A stretch of 64,000 bases of DNA, from assembly GCA_910585415.1 (NCBI GenBank), contig CAJUDT010000001.1, positions 62,001 to 126,000 on the forward strand, given 5' to 3'. Both the position numbers and the translations under genes were made by a program. Positions 35,109-45,057 of the stretch are shown here, piece by piece. The notes beneath the pieces were generated by a model that was given only the letters and a program-made list of their open reading frames with translations, was not told the DNA's origin and made no database searches. How positions within the stretch are numbered: position 1 is the first letter of the stretch; each line of letters begins with the position of its first letter. The DNA comes from an uncultured Flavonifractor sp. (GTDB lineage Bacteria > Bacillota > Clostridia > Oscillospirales > Oscillospiraceae).

Positions 35109-38100
35109 TCAAAACAGGGTCATCTGGCTAGTCTCCGGCATCCCGTCCAGAGCACCGGCAGCCTTGAGCTGCTCAATGTGGGTCTTGGACACCCTGGGAC
35201 ACGCGGCGGAAAATTCCTCGATGGAGATGAAGGACTTGCCCACCCGCTGCTCCACGATGGATTGTGCCGCCGACTCACCCAGGCCGGGAATGGACGTAAA
35301 GGGCGGCAAAAGGCTCTTGTGCTCCTTGTCCATCACGAAGTTGACGGACTGGGAGCGGTACAGGTCAATGGGCTCGAAGGTGAAACCCCTCAGGTAGAAC
35401 TCATAGACTACCTCCAGTGTGACCAGCATATCTTCCTCTACGGCGGTCGGCTTTTCCTTGCTGCGAATCTCCCGCATCTTTGCCTTGCACATGTCCATAC
35501 CCCGACACATGCAGGTGGCGTCGAAGGCCTTGGCCCGAATGGAAAAATAGGCGGCATAGAAGGCCAGAGGCTCATGGACCTTGAACCAGGCGATGCGGAA
35601 GGCCATCATCACATAGGCCACCGCATGGGCCTTGGGGAACAGGTACTTGATTTTTTTGCAGGAGCCGATGTACCAGTCGGGTACCCCCGCCGCTACCATC
35701 TCGTCCTCCGCCCCGTCGGGCAGACCCCTTCCCTTCCGCACGGCCTCCATGATTTTGAAGGACCGCTTCTCCGGCATACCGCAGGAAATGAGGAAAATCA
35801 TAATATCGTCCCGGCAGCCGATGGCCTGACCGACGGGAATGCCCATATCGACAATCAAATCCTTGGCGTTGCCCAACCACACGTCGGTGCCGTGGGAGAA
35901 GCCGGACAGGCGCACCAGAATGTCGAACTCATGGGGCTGGGTGTCCACCAGCATTCCCCGGACGAAGGAGGTTCCAAATTCCGGGATCGCCACCGCCCCG
36001 GTGGGCCCCAGGATGGGGTCGTCCACAAAGCCCAGCACCTCGGAAGAGGTAAAAATGCTCATGGTCCCCGGGTCGTCCAGGGGGATTTTTTGGGGGTCCA
36101 CCTCCGTCAGGTCCTGGAGCATCCGAATCATGGTGGGGTCGTCGTGTCCCAGCATATCCAGCTTCAAGAGGTTGGACTCCATGGAATGATATTCAAAGTG
36201 GGTGGTAATGATGTCTGTCCCCGTGTCGTCGGCGGGGTGCTGCACCGGGCAGAAGTCATAAATTTCCCGGTTCTGGGGGATAACCACCATACCGCCTGGG
36301 TGCTGGCCGGTGGTGCGCTTCACCCCGGTACAGCCCTGAGCCAGACGGTTTTCCTCCGCCCGCGTGGGATTGCCGCCCCGCTCCTCCATGTATTTTTTCA
36401 CATAGCCGAAGGCCGTCTTTTCCGCCACGGTGCCGATGGTCCCCGCCCGGAACACATGGGTCTGACCAAAGAGCTCAAAGGTGTACCGGTGGGCGCTGGC
36501 CTGATATTCGCCGGAAAAATTCAGGTCGATGTCGGGCACCTTGTCGCCGCCGAAGCCCAGGAACGTCTCAAAGGGGATATGAAACCCGTCCTTGGCGTAC
36601 TGGGCCCCGCATACGGGGCACACCGCGTCAGGCATATCCGCCCCGCAGCCCGCCCCCAGCTCCTTGGCGGTGTCAAAATCCGAGTGCTTGCAGTTGGGGC
36701 AGCGGTAGTGGGGCGGCAGGGAGTTCACCTCGGTGATACCCGACATGAAGGCCACCAGAGAGGAACCTACCGACCCCCGCGAGCCCACCAGATAGCCATG
36801 GTCCAGGGAGTCCTGCACCAGCTTCTGCGCGGACATGTAAATCACGTCGTACTTGCACTTGATGATATCCCCCAGCTCGGCGTTGATGCGGTCCACCACC
36901 AGCTGAGGGGGCTCATCCCCGTAAAGGGCTTTTGCTTTCTCCCATACCAGCCGGGTCAGCTCCTCGGCGGAGTTCTCAATCTTGGGGGCGAAGAGCCCCT
37001 TGGGCAGGGGGACCACATCCTCACACCAGTCGGCCACCAAATTGGTGTTGCGGACCACCACCTCATAGGCCGTCTCCTTCCCCAGGTACGAAAATTCCTC
37101 CAGCATCTCCGCCGTCGTCTTGAAGTAAATGGGCAGGCTGGAATCGGCGTCCTCAAAGCCCTTGGAGGCCAGGAGCACATGCCGGTAGATCTCGTCCTCC
37201 GGGTCCAGGAAGTGGACGTCCCCGGTGGCGCACACCGGCTTGCCCAGCTCCTCCCCCAGCTTGACGATGGCCCGGTTGAAGTCCCGCAGCTCCTCCTCCG
37301 ACCGCACCAGCCCCTTGCGGAGCATGAACATGTTGTTGCAGATGGGCTGGATTTCCAAAAAATCATACCAGGAGGCGATTCGCTTGAGCTCCTCAAAATC
37401 CTTGCGGCCCACCACCGCGCTGTAAAGCTCTCCCGCCTCACAGGCAGAGCCCAGAATCAGCCCCTCCCGATAGCGGTTGATGACGCTTTTGGGCATGATG
37501 GGGTAACGCTTAAAATGCTCCAAGTGGGCCTCGGAAATCAGCCGGTACAGATTGCGCAGGCCCAGCTGATTCCTGGCCAGTACAATCAGGTGCTTGGGCT
37601 GGCGGCGGGCCTTGCCCTGGCCCCGCAGGAGGGTCATGGCGGGGTTAATCTGCTGGAGGGTATGCACGCCCTGGTCCTCCAGCATCTTGAAAAAAGGGGT
37701 GAGCATGTAGGCCACCGTGGCCGCGTCGTCATAGGCCCGGTGGTGGTTGAACGCGGGCAGGTTCAAATGCCCCGCCACAATGTCCAGCTTGTGCTTACTC
37801 AGCTGGGGCAGGAGGTTTTGCGCCAGAATCAGGGTATCAATGGAGGTGTTTGTAAACGCCCTCCCCATCCTCCGGCACCCGGCGGCAATGAATCCCATGT
37901 CAAAATCCGCGTTGTGGGCGGCTAGAGGCCGGTCCCCGGCGAAGTCCAGAAAGGCGCGGATGGCCCCGGCCTGGGAGGGGGCCCCCCGAAGCATGGCGTC
38001 GGTGATTCCGGTGAGCTCGGTAATTTCCCGGGACAGGGGGCGCTCCGGGTCGGCAAAGGTGGAGAATTGCTCCGTTACTTCTCCGTTACGGAGAATCACC

Positions 38101-39215
38101 GCGCCAATCTCGGTAATCACATCCCGGCGGTTGTCCAGACCGGTGGTTTCAATGTCAAAGCAGACGATTTCCTCTGTAAAGTCTTGCTCCTTGTCACCAT
38201 GAACCACCACCCGGTCGTCCACGTCGTTGATGTAGTAGGCCTCCACACCGTAAAGTACCTTAATGTTCTTGGCGGAATGCCACGCGTCCGGGAAGGCCTG
38301 GGCAACACCGTGGTCAGTAATGGCAATGGCCCGATGGCCCCAGCTCTCCGCCCGCTTGACCACGTTCTTGTCCGGCCCCGCCTTGGGGGAAACCTGGGTC
38401 AGGGCGTCCATGGAGGACATAGTGGTGTGTAGGTGGAGCTCCACCCGCTTTTCCGGTGCGTCGTCGGTTTTCAGGACCCGCTTGCCCTCCATGATGGCGT
38501 AGGGCTCCAGCACCATGTCCCCGGTGAAGCGGTCAATGTTCAGCTTGCCCTGTACATGCAGATGCTGGCCCTTTTTCACCCCGTCCACAATGGACTTCCC
38601 CTCGTCGCCGGGGAAGAATTTGGAGACGCGCACCGAACCGGTGTAGTCGGTCATGTCGAAGCAGACCACCCACGCGCCGCGCTTTTTCAGCTCCCGGTGG
38701 TCTACGGCGAACACGTCCCCCTCCACAACAACGGTCCCCATGTCCAGCTCCAGACTGCCCATGGGAAAGGGGTCCTTTTTTACCTCATGCCGCCCATAGA
38801 TGAGCTTTCCCTTTGTCTTGGAGCCCGCTTTTTTCCCGGCGGGCTGGGCGACCTTGAGTTTCTTCAGGGCCTCCCGGCGGAGGGCCTCCGTCCGCGCGAA
38901 GGGGTCCTCATCCACCGGCACCGGAGCCGGCTCCGGTGTCTCCGCGGCGGCAATCCGCTCAATTTTAGCCGGCGGCTCTTTTGGCTGAAACTCCAGCGCC
39001 ACCCGCTCCACCCGGTAAGCCAGGGCGATACTGCGCTCCAGCGCCTCCTGCTCCGCCGGAAGGGGCAGGGAGGCGCACTCCACCACCGCCCGAATAGAGC
39101 GGGCGCTTTTGTCAATCACAGCCTGCGTCACCAGCAGCTTTTCCGCCAGCTCCGCCAGCATTTCCCCCGGCGTCCAGGCGGAAAACAGCTTCAAAAATGG
39201 TATCTTCTGCGACAT
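35109..39215 (-). CDS. polC: DNA polymerase III alpha subunit, PolC type
   Basis: The 1368-residue replicative polymerase of low-GC Gram-positives has an N-terminal region and OB fold (VWVVCFDMTDYTGSVRV-like, about 180-250), a PHP domain (ELHLHTTMSSMDALT near 262), the inserted DEDD exonuclease (CFDIETTGLD near 352, NADFDMGF near 437), and the polymerase core (VPDIDLNFSGEYQ near 890, GTIGTVAEKTAFG, HPGGMVV). A helix-hairpin-helix region lies at the end. The start is immediately after the stop of a small gene (TAA then ATG), so translation is coupled. The frame is intact. Confidence 0.97.
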   Translation of the reverse strand: MSQKIPFLKLFSAWTPGEMLAELAEKLLVTQAVIDKSARSIRAVVECASLPLPAEQEALERSIALAYRVERVALEFQPKEPPAKIERIAAAETPEPAPVPVDEDPFARTEALRREALKKLKVAQPAGKKAGSKTKGKLIYGRHEVKKDPFPMGSLELDMGTVVVEGDVFAVDHRELKKRGAWVVCFDMTDYTGSVRVSKFFPGDEGKSIVDGVKKGQHLHVQGKLNIDRFTGDMVLEPYAIMEGKRVLKTDDAPEKRVELHLHTTMSSMDALTQVSPKAGPDKNVVKRAESWGHRAIAITDHGVAQAFPDAWHSAKNIKVLYGVEAYYINDVDDRVVVHGDKEQDFTEEIVCFDIETTGLDNRRDVITEIGAVILRNGEVTEQFSTFADPERPLSREITELTGITDAMLRGAPSQAGAIRAFLDFAGDRPLAAHNADFDMGFIAAGCRRMGRAFTNTSIDTLILAQNLLPQLSKHKLDIVAGHLNLPAFNHHRAYDDAATVAYMLTPFFKMLEDQGVHTLQQINPAMTLLRGQGKARRQPKHLIVLARNQLGLRNLYRLISEAHLEHFKRYPIMPKSVINRYREGLILGSACEAGELYSAVVGRKDFEELKRIASWYDFLEIQPICNNMFMLRKGLVRSEEELRDFNRAIVKLGEELGKPVCATGDVHFLDPEDEIYRHVLLASKGFEDADSSLPIYFKTTAEMLEEFSYLGKETAYEVVVRNTNLVADWCEDVVPLPKGLFAPKIENSAEELTRLVWEKAKALYGDEPPQLVVDRINAELGDIIKCKYDVIYMSAQKLVQDSLDHGYLVGSRGSVGSSLVAFMSGITEVNSLPPHYRCPNCKHSDFDTAKELGAGCGADMPDAVCPVCGAQYAKDGFHIPFETFLGFGGDKVPDIDLNFSGEYQASAHRYTFELFGQTHVFRAGTIGTVAEKTAFGYVKKYMEERGGNPTRAEENRLAQGCTGVKRTTGQHPGGMVVIPQNREIYDFCPVQHPADDTGTDIITTHFEYHSMESNLLKLDMLGHDDPTMIRMLQDLTEVDPQKIPLDDPGTMSIFTSSEVLGFVDDPILGPTGAVAIPEFGTSFVRGMLVDTQPHEFDILVRLSGFSHGTDVWLGNAKDLIVDMGIPVGQAIGCRDDIMIFLISCGMPEKRSFKIMEAVRKGRGLPDGAEDEMVAAGVPDWYIGSCKKIKYLFPKAHAVAYVMMAFRIAWFKVHEPLAFYAAYFSIRAKAFDATCMCRGMDMCKAKMREIRSKEKPTAVEEDMLVTLEVVYEFYLRGFTFEPIDLYRSQSVNFVMDKEHKSLLPPFTSIPGLGESAAQSIVEQRVGKSFISIEEFSAACPRVSKTHIEQLKAAGALDGMPETSQMTLF

Positions 39216-39470
39216 TTATCCTCGATTCTCCTTTGTCCAAGGCTCGTCCGCAACAAACAGAATCACATCCGAGTGCTCCCGGTTCCACTCCATGCACCAA
39301 TCCCGCCAGTGCTGGTGGTCCCCTTCCTCAGCGGAGGGGTCACGGTCCCGAAAGCTCTGGAGCATGGCAATCAGCTCGTTCAGCTCATCTCGGGTGCAGA
39401 CCAGGGAGGCCTCCCGCAGGACCTGGGGCCGCTCCGCCCCGCTGTCCCACGCATATCCAAAGGCCAGCAC
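39216..39470 (-). CDS. Small conserved-position protein of unknown function between ispG and polC
   Basis: The 84-residue soluble protein has no recognised domain. It contains an acidic helix (TRDELNELIAMLQSFRDRDPSAEEG) and a Trp-rich stretch (HWRDWCMEWNREHSDVILFV). The GTG start has a GGGGGG site, and the stop abuts the polC ATG, so it is very likely translated and may serve to couple polC expression. The function is unknown. Confidence 0.75.
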   Translation of the reverse strand: MLAFGYAWDSGAERPQVLREASLVCTRDELNELIAMLQSFRDRDPSAEEGDHQHWRDWCMEWNREHSDVILFVADEPWTKENRG

Positions 39471-39482
39471 GCAAATCCCCCC

Positions 39483-40520
39483 TTAAAGCGCGTCAATGAG
39501 CTGAAACAGCTCATCCACCAGCGCCCCCTGGGGGACCTTTTTCACAATCTCCCCCTTGCGGAAGAGCAGGCCCTCGCCGTCGCCTCCGGCGATGCCCACG
39601 TCAGCGGCGGAGGCCTCGCCGGGGCCGTTGACCGCGCACCCCATCACCGCCACGGTAATGGGCTTATGTACCTCCCGCAGGCGTTCCTCTACCTGCTCCG
39701 CCAGACCAATTAAATCAATGCGGGTCCGCCCGCAGGTGGGGCAAGCAATCAAATTGGGCTCCCCCTCCGCCAAACCCACAGCTTTCAAAATGTCCTTGGC
39801 GGCATAAATTTCCTCCACCGGGTCGGCGGACAGGGAGACCCGCAGGGTATCCCCTATCCCCAGGGCCAGCAGGCCCCCAATACCCACGGCAGATTTTAGA
39901 GTCCCCATGCGCAGAGTACCCGTCTCGGTGACCCCAAGGTGTAACGGATAATCGCTTGTCTGTGCCATCAGCCGGTAGGCCGCCATGGTCACCGGCACAC
40001 CGGAGGATTTCAGGGACACGCAGATGTCATGAAAATCGTACCGCTCCAGAAGGGCAATGTGCCCCATAGCCGACTCCACCAGGGCCTCCGCCGTCACGCC
40101 GCCGTATTTGGCCAAAATGGGCTTTTCCAGGGAGCCTCCATTGACCCCGATGCGAATGGGCACGCCCTTTTGACGGCAGGCGTCCGCCACCGCCTTCACC
40201 CGGTCCGCGCCGCCGATGTTGCCGGGGTTGATGCGCACCTTGTCACATCCAGCGGCCACACATTCCAGGGCCAGCTTATAATCGAAATGAATATCCACCA
40301 CCAGAGGTATGCCAATCTGCTCCCGAATGGCGCCAACCGCCCTGGCTGCGGCCATATCGGGCACCGCCGCCCGGACAATCTGACACCCGGCTGCCTCCAG
40401 CCGCTTGATTTGGGCCACGGTGGCCCCAACGTCGCTGGTGGGTGTATTGGTCATCGACTGAATGGTGACCGGCGCGCCCCCGCCGATGGGGATGCCGCCC
40501 GCTAAAATCCGCTTTGTCAT
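39483..40520 (-). CDS. ispG: 4-hydroxy-3-methylbut-2-enyl diphosphate synthase
   Basis: The 345-residue Fe-S enzyme catalyses the penultimate step of the MEP isoprenoid pathway. It shows [14 protein letters not shown] at the N-terminus, RINPGNIG in the TIM barrel, and the 4Fe-4S ligands [12 protein letters not shown] and [11 protein letters not shown]. Together with dxr in the same run and uppS and cdsA nearby, it links isoprenoid supply to cell-envelope lipid carriers. Length is normal for the single-barrel bacterial form. Confidence 0.97.
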   Translation of the reverse strand: MTKRILAGGIPIGGGAPVTIQSMTNTPTSDVGATVAQIKRLEAAGCQIVRAAVPDMAAARAVGAIREQIGIPLVVDIHFDYKLALECVAAGCDKVRINPGNIGGADRVKAVADACRQKGVPIRIGVNGGSLEKPILAKYGGVTAEALVESAMGHIALLERYDFHDICVSLKSSGVPVTMAAYRLMAQTSDYPLHLGVTETGTLRMGTLKSAVGIGGLLALGIGDTLRVSLSADPVEEIYAAKDILKAVGLAEGEPNLIACPTCGRTRIDLIGLAEQVEERLREVHKPITVAVMGCAVNGPGEASAADVGIAGGDGEGLLFRKGEIVKKVPQGALVDELFQLIDAL

Positions 40521-40530
40521 ATATTTTCTC

Positions 40531-41604
40531 CTACAGCAGCTTCATCACGTCGCTGACGGCGACCACCACCATCAGTCCAATTAGACAGAAAAAGCCCGCC
40601 ATGTTTACATAGCCCAGGTATTTGGGGTCAATGCGCTTCCGGGTAATCAAATGCCACAGGCCGTCCACCGCCAGGAACAAAATCTGTCCCCCGTCCAGGG
40701 CCGGAATGGGCAGCAGGTTCATGACCGCAAGGTTAATGGCAATGAAGGACACGAACTCCAGAATATTGCGGGCCGCACCGGCAAAGCCGCCGGCTTGTGC
40801 GCCCGCCTGGCCCATTTCTCCCATCATGTCCACAATGCCGATGGGCCCGGACATGTCCCGCACGCTCACCGAGCCGGAAAGCAGGTCCCCCAGACTCAGC
40901 CACACCATACGCACGTAGTCAATGGCCTGATACCAGGCGTATTTCAGCCGCCCGGCTATCCCGACTTTCTCCACCACGCCGATATAAATCCCGCGCCTTT
41001 GAACCTCGTTTCCGTTTTCATCCACCAGGGTCCGCACGGGGATGGAGAAGCCGTTCAGCGCAATGCGCGCCCCGTCCCGCTCCACCTCCAGGTCCACCAC
41101 GTCCCCGGCCCGGCCCAGATACAGGAGGGCGTCGGAGTTGAAATAAATGCGGTGGCCGTCCACCCGGTAAATCCGGTCCCCCGGCAGAAGCCCCGCCGCC
41201 TGTAAATCCTCCGCGCCGCTCATGTATCCCCGAATCACCGGGGCCGCAATGCCCTCGGTCTGCGCAAAGAGGAACAGAATCAGCAGCACACCGGCTACGA
41301 AGTTGAAGAAGGCCCCCGCCGCCAGAATAATCAGCCGCTTCCATGCGGGCTTATTGCCAAAGGCCCTTGGGTCGTCGGAATCCTCTCCCTCCCCCTCCAT
41401 TGCGCAGAAGCCGCCAATGGGAAAGGCCCGCAGAGAGTAGAGCGTCTCCCCCTTCTCTCTGGAGAGCAGCTTGGGGCCCATGCCAATGGCAAACTCGTTG
41501 ACCCGCACGCCCAGAGATTTGGCGGCAATGAAGTGCCCGAACTCGTGGATTGCAATGAGCGCCCCGAACATGAGCACGGCAATGAAGATATACAAAATGG
41601 TCAT
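40531..41604 (-). CDS. rseP: RIP metalloprotease RseP (site-2 protease)
   Basis: The 357-residue membrane protease has the zinc motif [12 protein letters not shown] near residue 20, one PDZ domain (about 120-210, with [15 protein letters not shown]), and the C-terminal [15 protein letters not shown]. It cleaves membrane-embedded substrates such as anti-sigma factors and signal-peptide remnants. The dxr-rseP-ispG order is standard in Firmicutes. The anti-sigma-like protein at 18889-19584 is a conceivable substrate, by inference only. Confidence 0.96.
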   Translation of the reverse strand: MTILYIFIAVLMFGALIAIHEFGHFIAAKSLGVRVNEFAIGMGPKLLSREKGETLYSLRAFPIGGFCAMEGEGEDSDDPRAFGNKPAWKRLIILAAGAFFNFVAGVLLILFLFAQTEGIAAPVIRGYMSGAEDLQAAGLLPGDRIYRVDGHRIYFNSDALLYLGRAGDVVDLEVERDGARIALNGFSIPVRTLVDENGNEVQRRGIYIGVVEKVGIAGRLKYAWYQAIDYVRMVWLSLGDLLSGSVSVRDMSGPIGIVDMMGEMGQAGAQAGGFAGAARNILEFVSFIAINLAVMNLLPIPALDGGQILFLAVDGLWHLITRKRIDPKYLGYVNMAGFFCLIGLMVVVAVSDVMKLL

Positions 41605-41625
41605 AAACGGCCTCCTTGATTGGGG

Positions 41626-42771
41626 CTATGCCCCTGGGTACGCCAGCGCGGCGGCACGGGCGGCGGCGTCTGCGGTCAGCACGTCCTCCAAAGCGGGCTT
41701 CTGCACCACCGCCGTCCGCTCCAGCGCCCAGGCCACCCGCTCCGCAATCTCCCCGAAGGGAATCCTCCCCTCCAGGAAGAGGCCCACCGCCGCCTCGTTG
41801 GCCCCGTTGAGCACCGCTGTGGCGGTTCCTCCGGTTTTCGCCGCCGCCAGGGCCAGGGACAGGCACGGAAAGGCCTCATAATCCGGTTCCTGGAAGGTCA
41901 GGGGCGGACAATGGAGCAGGTCCAGAGTCTGCGCCGGTCCCGGCACCCGCTCCGGCCAGGTGAGGGCATACTGAATGGGTAGGCGCATGTCCGGCGCGCC
42001 CAGCTGCGCCAATACTGCGTTATCACAGTATTCCACCAGGGAGTGAATGATACTCTCCCGGTGGACCACGATGGAAATTTTTTCGGGGGGCATCCGGTAC
42101 AGCCGCATAGCCTCGATGAATTCCAGCCCCTTGTTCATGAGGGTAGCCGAGTCCACGGTAATCTTGGCCCCCATGGACCAGTTGGGGTGCTTGAGGGCCT
42201 GCTCCCGGGTGGCGTGATAGACGGCCTCCCGGTTCATCCCGAAAAAGGGACCCCCTGAGGCTGTGAGGATTAAGCGCTTAACCTCTCCGTGGCTCCGGCA
42301 CCCCTGAAGGCACTGAAACAACGCGGAGTGTTCCGAATCCACCGGCAGCAGCTCCGCCCCCCGGCGGTCCGCCGCCTCCATAACCAGCTCCCCGGCGCAC
42401 ACGAGCGTCTCCTTGTTGGCCAGAGCCACCCGCTTTCCCGCCTCCAGCGCTGCCAGTGTGGGCCGCAGGCCCACCATACCCACCACGGCGGTGAGCACCG
42501 TGTCCGCTTCCTCCAGGGAGGCGGCCTCCAAGAGTCCCTCCATGCCGGAGGCCACCCGCACCGGGGTATCGGCCAGACGCACCCGCAGGCCGGCGGCGGC
42601 GCGCTCGTCCATCATCACCGCCAGCCTGGGACCAAACCGGCGGCACTGCTCTTCCAGCCGCGCCTCGTCCCGGTTGGCGGTCAGCGCGGCCGCAGTCATG
42701 CCGCAGGCGGCAATCACTTCCAATGACTGCCGCCCGATGGAGCCGGTAGAACCCAGCAATGAAATTGTCAT
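41626..42771 (-). CDS. dxr: 1-deoxy-D-xylulose 5-phosphate reductoisomerase
   Basis: The 381-residue NADPH enzyme of the MEP pathway has the N-terminal nucleotide motif LLGSTGSIGRQSLEV, LANKETLVCAGE, and the metal site PVDSEHSALFQCLQG, then SASGGPF-like and GAKITVDSATLMNKGLE. The ATG at 42771 has a GGGAGGTGA site; the frame extends a few codons further upstream. It sits between cdsA and rseP in the usual order. Confidence 0.97.
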   Translation of the reverse strand: MTISLLGSTGSIGRQSLEVIAACGMTAAALTANRDEARLEEQCRRFGPRLAVMMDERAAAGLRVRLADTPVRVASGMEGLLEAASLEEADTVLTAVVGMVGLRPTLAALEAGKRVALANKETLVCAGELVMEAADRRGAELLPVDSEHSALFQCLQGCRSHGEVKRLILTASGGPFFGMNREAVYHATREQALKHPNWSMGAKITVDSATLMNKGLEFIEAMRLYRMPPEKISIVVHRESIIHSLVEYCDNAVLAQLGAPDMRLPIQYALTWPERVPGPAQTLDLLHCPPLTFQEPDYEAFPCLSLALAAAKTGGTATAVLNGANEAAVGLFLEGRIPFGEIAERVAWALERTAVVQKPALEDVLTADAAARAAALAYPGA

Positions 42772-42775
42772 GGAC

Positions 42776-43603
42776 TCACCTCCCAATGGCGGGCAGGGTA
42801 CGAATCAGCAGTTCCATCAGCGGCGCGCAGAAAATCACACTGTCAAACCGGTCCAAAATCCCCCCATGCCCCGGCAGGAGGTTGCCAAAGTCCTTGATGC
42901 CATACTCCCGCTTGATGGAGGAAAAGGACAAATCCCCCAGCTGAGACACCACACTGCCCAAGCCGCCATAGAGGGCCAGACGCAGGTAATCCACCTGATA
43001 CTGAAACAGCAGGCGCAGGCCCGCGCCGTACAGGACGGTACACACCACCGCGCCCAGCAGACCGCCAACGGCCCCCTCCACCGTCTTTTTGGGCGAGAGG
43101 GACGGGGCCAGCTTGTGCTTGCCAAAGGCCATACCCGCAAAAAGGGCGAAGGCGTCACTGACAAAGGCGGCAATCAGGGGGAGAATGATAAGGCTCCGCC
43201 ACAGGTCCTCCATCAGCCGGATCCGCAGGAAGGAGGACAGGAAAAAGGGCACAAATACCGACAGGAAAAAAGCGCCCCCCATTTTCTCCAGTCCAATCCG
43301 GCCCCGGCTGGCGATGGCCTCGCTGAACAGCAGAATGACGTACAGAAACAGCCCCCACAGGGCGGGCAGCGCCTGCCCGTCATAGAACACCCAAAAGGGA
43401 ATCAGTCCCGCCAGAAGGATGGAGTAGCCGGAAATGCGGGGGTGCTTCAAAAAGCTGGTGGACCAGAGGGCCTCATGGACCGCCAGCATGGAGATAACCG
43501 CGATGGCAATGGGCAGGACAATGGGCCAGCCCGGAGATACGCCATAAATCATCCACAGCAGCAGCGGAATTGAAATCACCGCAACCATTACTCGCTGAAC
43601 CAC
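42776..43603 (-). CDS. cdsA: Phosphatidate cytidylyltransferase
   Basis: The 275-residue integral membrane enzyme makes CDP-diacylglycerol. It has about eight hydrophobic segments and the family signature near the C-terminus, SQLGDLSFSSIKREYGIKDFGNLLPGHGGILDRFDS (seen in two blocks). SPKKTVEGAVGG is also typical. The GTG at 43603 overlaps the uppS stop by one base and has a GGAGG site. Confidence 0.95.
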   Translation of the reverse strand: MVQRVMVAVISIPLLLWMIYGVSPGWPIVLPIAIAVISMLAVHEALWSTSFLKHPRISGYSILLAGLIPFWVFYDGQALPALWGLFLYVILLFSEAIASRGRIGLEKMGGAFFLSVFVPFFLSSFLRIRLMEDLWRSLIILPLIAAFVSDAFALFAGMAFGKHKLAPSLSPKKTVEGAVGGLLGAVVCTVLYGAGLRLLFQYQVDYLRLALYGGLGSVVSQLGDLSFSSIKREYGIKDFGNLLPGHGGILDRFDSVIFCAPLMELLIRTLPAIGR

Positions 43604-44355
43604 TAGACACCTCCAAACCGGCGGGAGCGGCTCTGATAGGCCGCCAGCGCCCGGTGCAGTTCGTCCTTGGAAAAGTCAGGCCACAGGGCCTCGGTAAAAT
43701 AGAACTCGGCGTAGGCCGACTGCCACAGGAGAAAATTGGACAGCCGCTGTTCCCCGCTGGGCCGGATTACCAAATCCGGGTCGGGCACCCCGGCGGAATC
43801 AAGGTACTGTCCAAAAGTCTCCTCGTCCAGGAAGCCGGGGGCCGTCTCCCCTGCCGCGCAGGCGGCGGCAAAGGCCCGGACTCCCCGCAAAATCTCGTCC
43901 CGGCCTCCGTAATTGAGGCAGATGTTCACCTGAACCCCCTCGTAGTGCCGGGAAATTTCCTCCGTCTGAGCGCACAAGTCTCGCAGCTCCTGACTCAGGG
44001 GGGACAGGTCCCCGAAAAATTTCATCTTGACCCGGTCCCGCTCCATCTTGCCGATGGCCTCCACCAGATACTGTTTCAGCAGGCCCATAATGGCGGAAAC
44101 CTCTTCCTGCGGGCGGCTCCAATTCTCGGTGGAGAAGGCGTACACCGTCAGGTACTCCAGGCCGATTTCCTTGCAGTAGGTAGCGATGGTGCGAAAGTTC
44201 TCCGCCCCTGCGGCGTGGCCCGCCGTCCGGGGGAGGCCCCGCTTTTTTGCCCAACGGCCGTTTCCGTCCATAATGATGGCGATATGCCGGGGCAGATGTG
44301 CAAAGTCCACCGAAGCGGAACGGTGCTTGCTCGATTTATGAAAAAACATACCCAT
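43603..44355 (-). CDS. uppS: Undecaprenyl diphosphate synthase
   Basis: The 250-residue cis-prenyltransferase makes the C55 lipid carrier for wall synthesis. Motifs: HIAIIMDGNGRWAKKRGLPRTAGH near residue 24, YAFSTENWSRP, and DLVIRPSGEQRLSNFLLWQSAYAEFYF toward the end, read in parts. The first of two near ATGs (44355 or 44349) is the start; the ribosome site is weak. An 83-bp palindromic element lies in the gap to frr upstream. Confidence 0.96.
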   Translation of the reverse strand: MGMFFHKSSKHRSASVDFAHLPRHIAIIMDGNGRWAKKRGLPRTAGHAAGAENFRTIATYCKEIGLEYLTVYAFSTENWSRPQEEVSAIMGLLKQYLVEAIGKMERDRVKMKFFGDLSPLSQELRDLCAQTEEISRHYEGVQVNICLNYGGRDEILRGVRAFAAACAAGETAPGFLDEETFGQYLDSAGVPDPDLVIRPSGEQRLSNFLLWQSAYAEFYFTEALWPDFSKDELHRALAAYQSRSRRFGGV

Positions 44356-44376
44356 ACCCTGAACCTAATGAAGATA

Positions 44377-44459
44377 AGAACCTGTATTCATAGGCGGGGG
44401 ATGCCGGATGGGCAAAAGACCCGGCCAGACGGCGTCAAACGCCTGTGAATACAGGTTCT
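44377..44459. repeat. 83-bp palindromic element (MITE/REP-like)
   Basis: Terminal inverted repeats of 20 bp, AGAACCTGTATTCATAGGCG and its complement, match at 19 of 20 positions and flank a 43-bp interior that itself can fold (GCCGG-GGG against CCC-GGC). There is no coding capacity. It stands between the frr hairpin and uppS, inside an otherwise tight operon. The shape suggests a small non-autonomous mobile or extragenic palindromic element. Confidence 0.7.
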
Positions 44460-44462
44460 AGG

Positions 44463-44490
44463 GGTGCGGGACACGGTAAGGTCCCGCACC
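44463..44490 (-). terminator. Hairpin after frr
   Basis: Perfect 10-bp arms GGTGCGGGAC/GTCCCGCACC with an eight-base loop lie 12 bases beyond the frr stop. No T run follows; the palindromic element begins four bases further on. It may be a terminator whose T run was lost, or an mRNA-processing structure. Confidence 0.5.
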
Positions 44491-44501
44491 GCAGGCAGTC
44501 C

Positions 44502-45056
44502 TTAGACTGCCATCAGCTCCGTCTCTTTCTTGGCGGTGAGGTCGTCAATCTGCTTGCAGCGCTTCTCAGTCATATCCTGAAGCTCTTTTTCCAGCTCTTT
44601 CCGGTCGTCCTCGGTAATCTCGCTCTTCTTCTCCAGAGCCTTGAGCTTATCCATCGCGTCCCGGCGGATGTTGCGGATGGCCACCTTGCCCCCCTCGCCG
44701 TACTTGCGGACCTGCTTGGTCAGCTCCCGGCGGCGCTCCTCGGTGAGCTGGGGGAAGGACAGGCGAATCACCCGGCCGTCATTCTGGGGGTTGATGCCCA
44801 AATCAGAGGTCTGAATGGCCTTCTCAATGGGCTTGAGCAGCTTGTTATCCCAAGGCTGAATCATCAGGCTCCGGGGGTCGGGAGAGGAAATGGTGGCCAC
44901 CTGATTGATGGGGGTGGGGGTCCCGTAGTAGTCCACGGCAATCTTATCCAGCACAGCGGCGTTGGCCCGCCCGGCCCGGACACTGGCGAAGTCGCTGACA
45001 ACCACATCAACGGTCTTTTTCATTTTTTCATCATAGGGTTTGTTGAGTTCATTCAT
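44502..45056 (-). CDS. frr: Ribosome recycling factor
   Basis: The 184-residue protein matches RRF throughout: VSDFASVRAGRANAAVLDKI, YYGTPTPINQVA, and the C-terminal helix DDRKELEKELQDMTEKRCKQIDDL in parts. It splits post-termination ribosomes together with EF-G. The ATG at 45056 has a GGAGG site, leaving one base between it and the pyrH stop. pyrH-frr-uppS-cdsA is the conserved order. Confidence 0.97.
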   Translation of the reverse strand: MNELNKPYDEKMKKTVDVVVSDFASVRAGRANAAVLDKIAVDYYGTPTPINQVATISSPDPRSLMIQPWDNKLLKPIEKAIQTSDLGINPQNDGRVIRLSFPQLTEERRRELTKQVRKYGEGGKVAIRNIRRDAMDKLKALEKKSEITEDDRKELEKELQDMTEKRCKQIDDLTAKKETELMAV

Positions 45057-45057
45057 C

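Noticed and set aside
35061..37925. 954-codon open frame on the plus strand opposite polC
   Set aside because: It is the antisense shadow of a high-GC coding sequence, has no ribosome site or protein-like motif, and polC on the other strand is certain.
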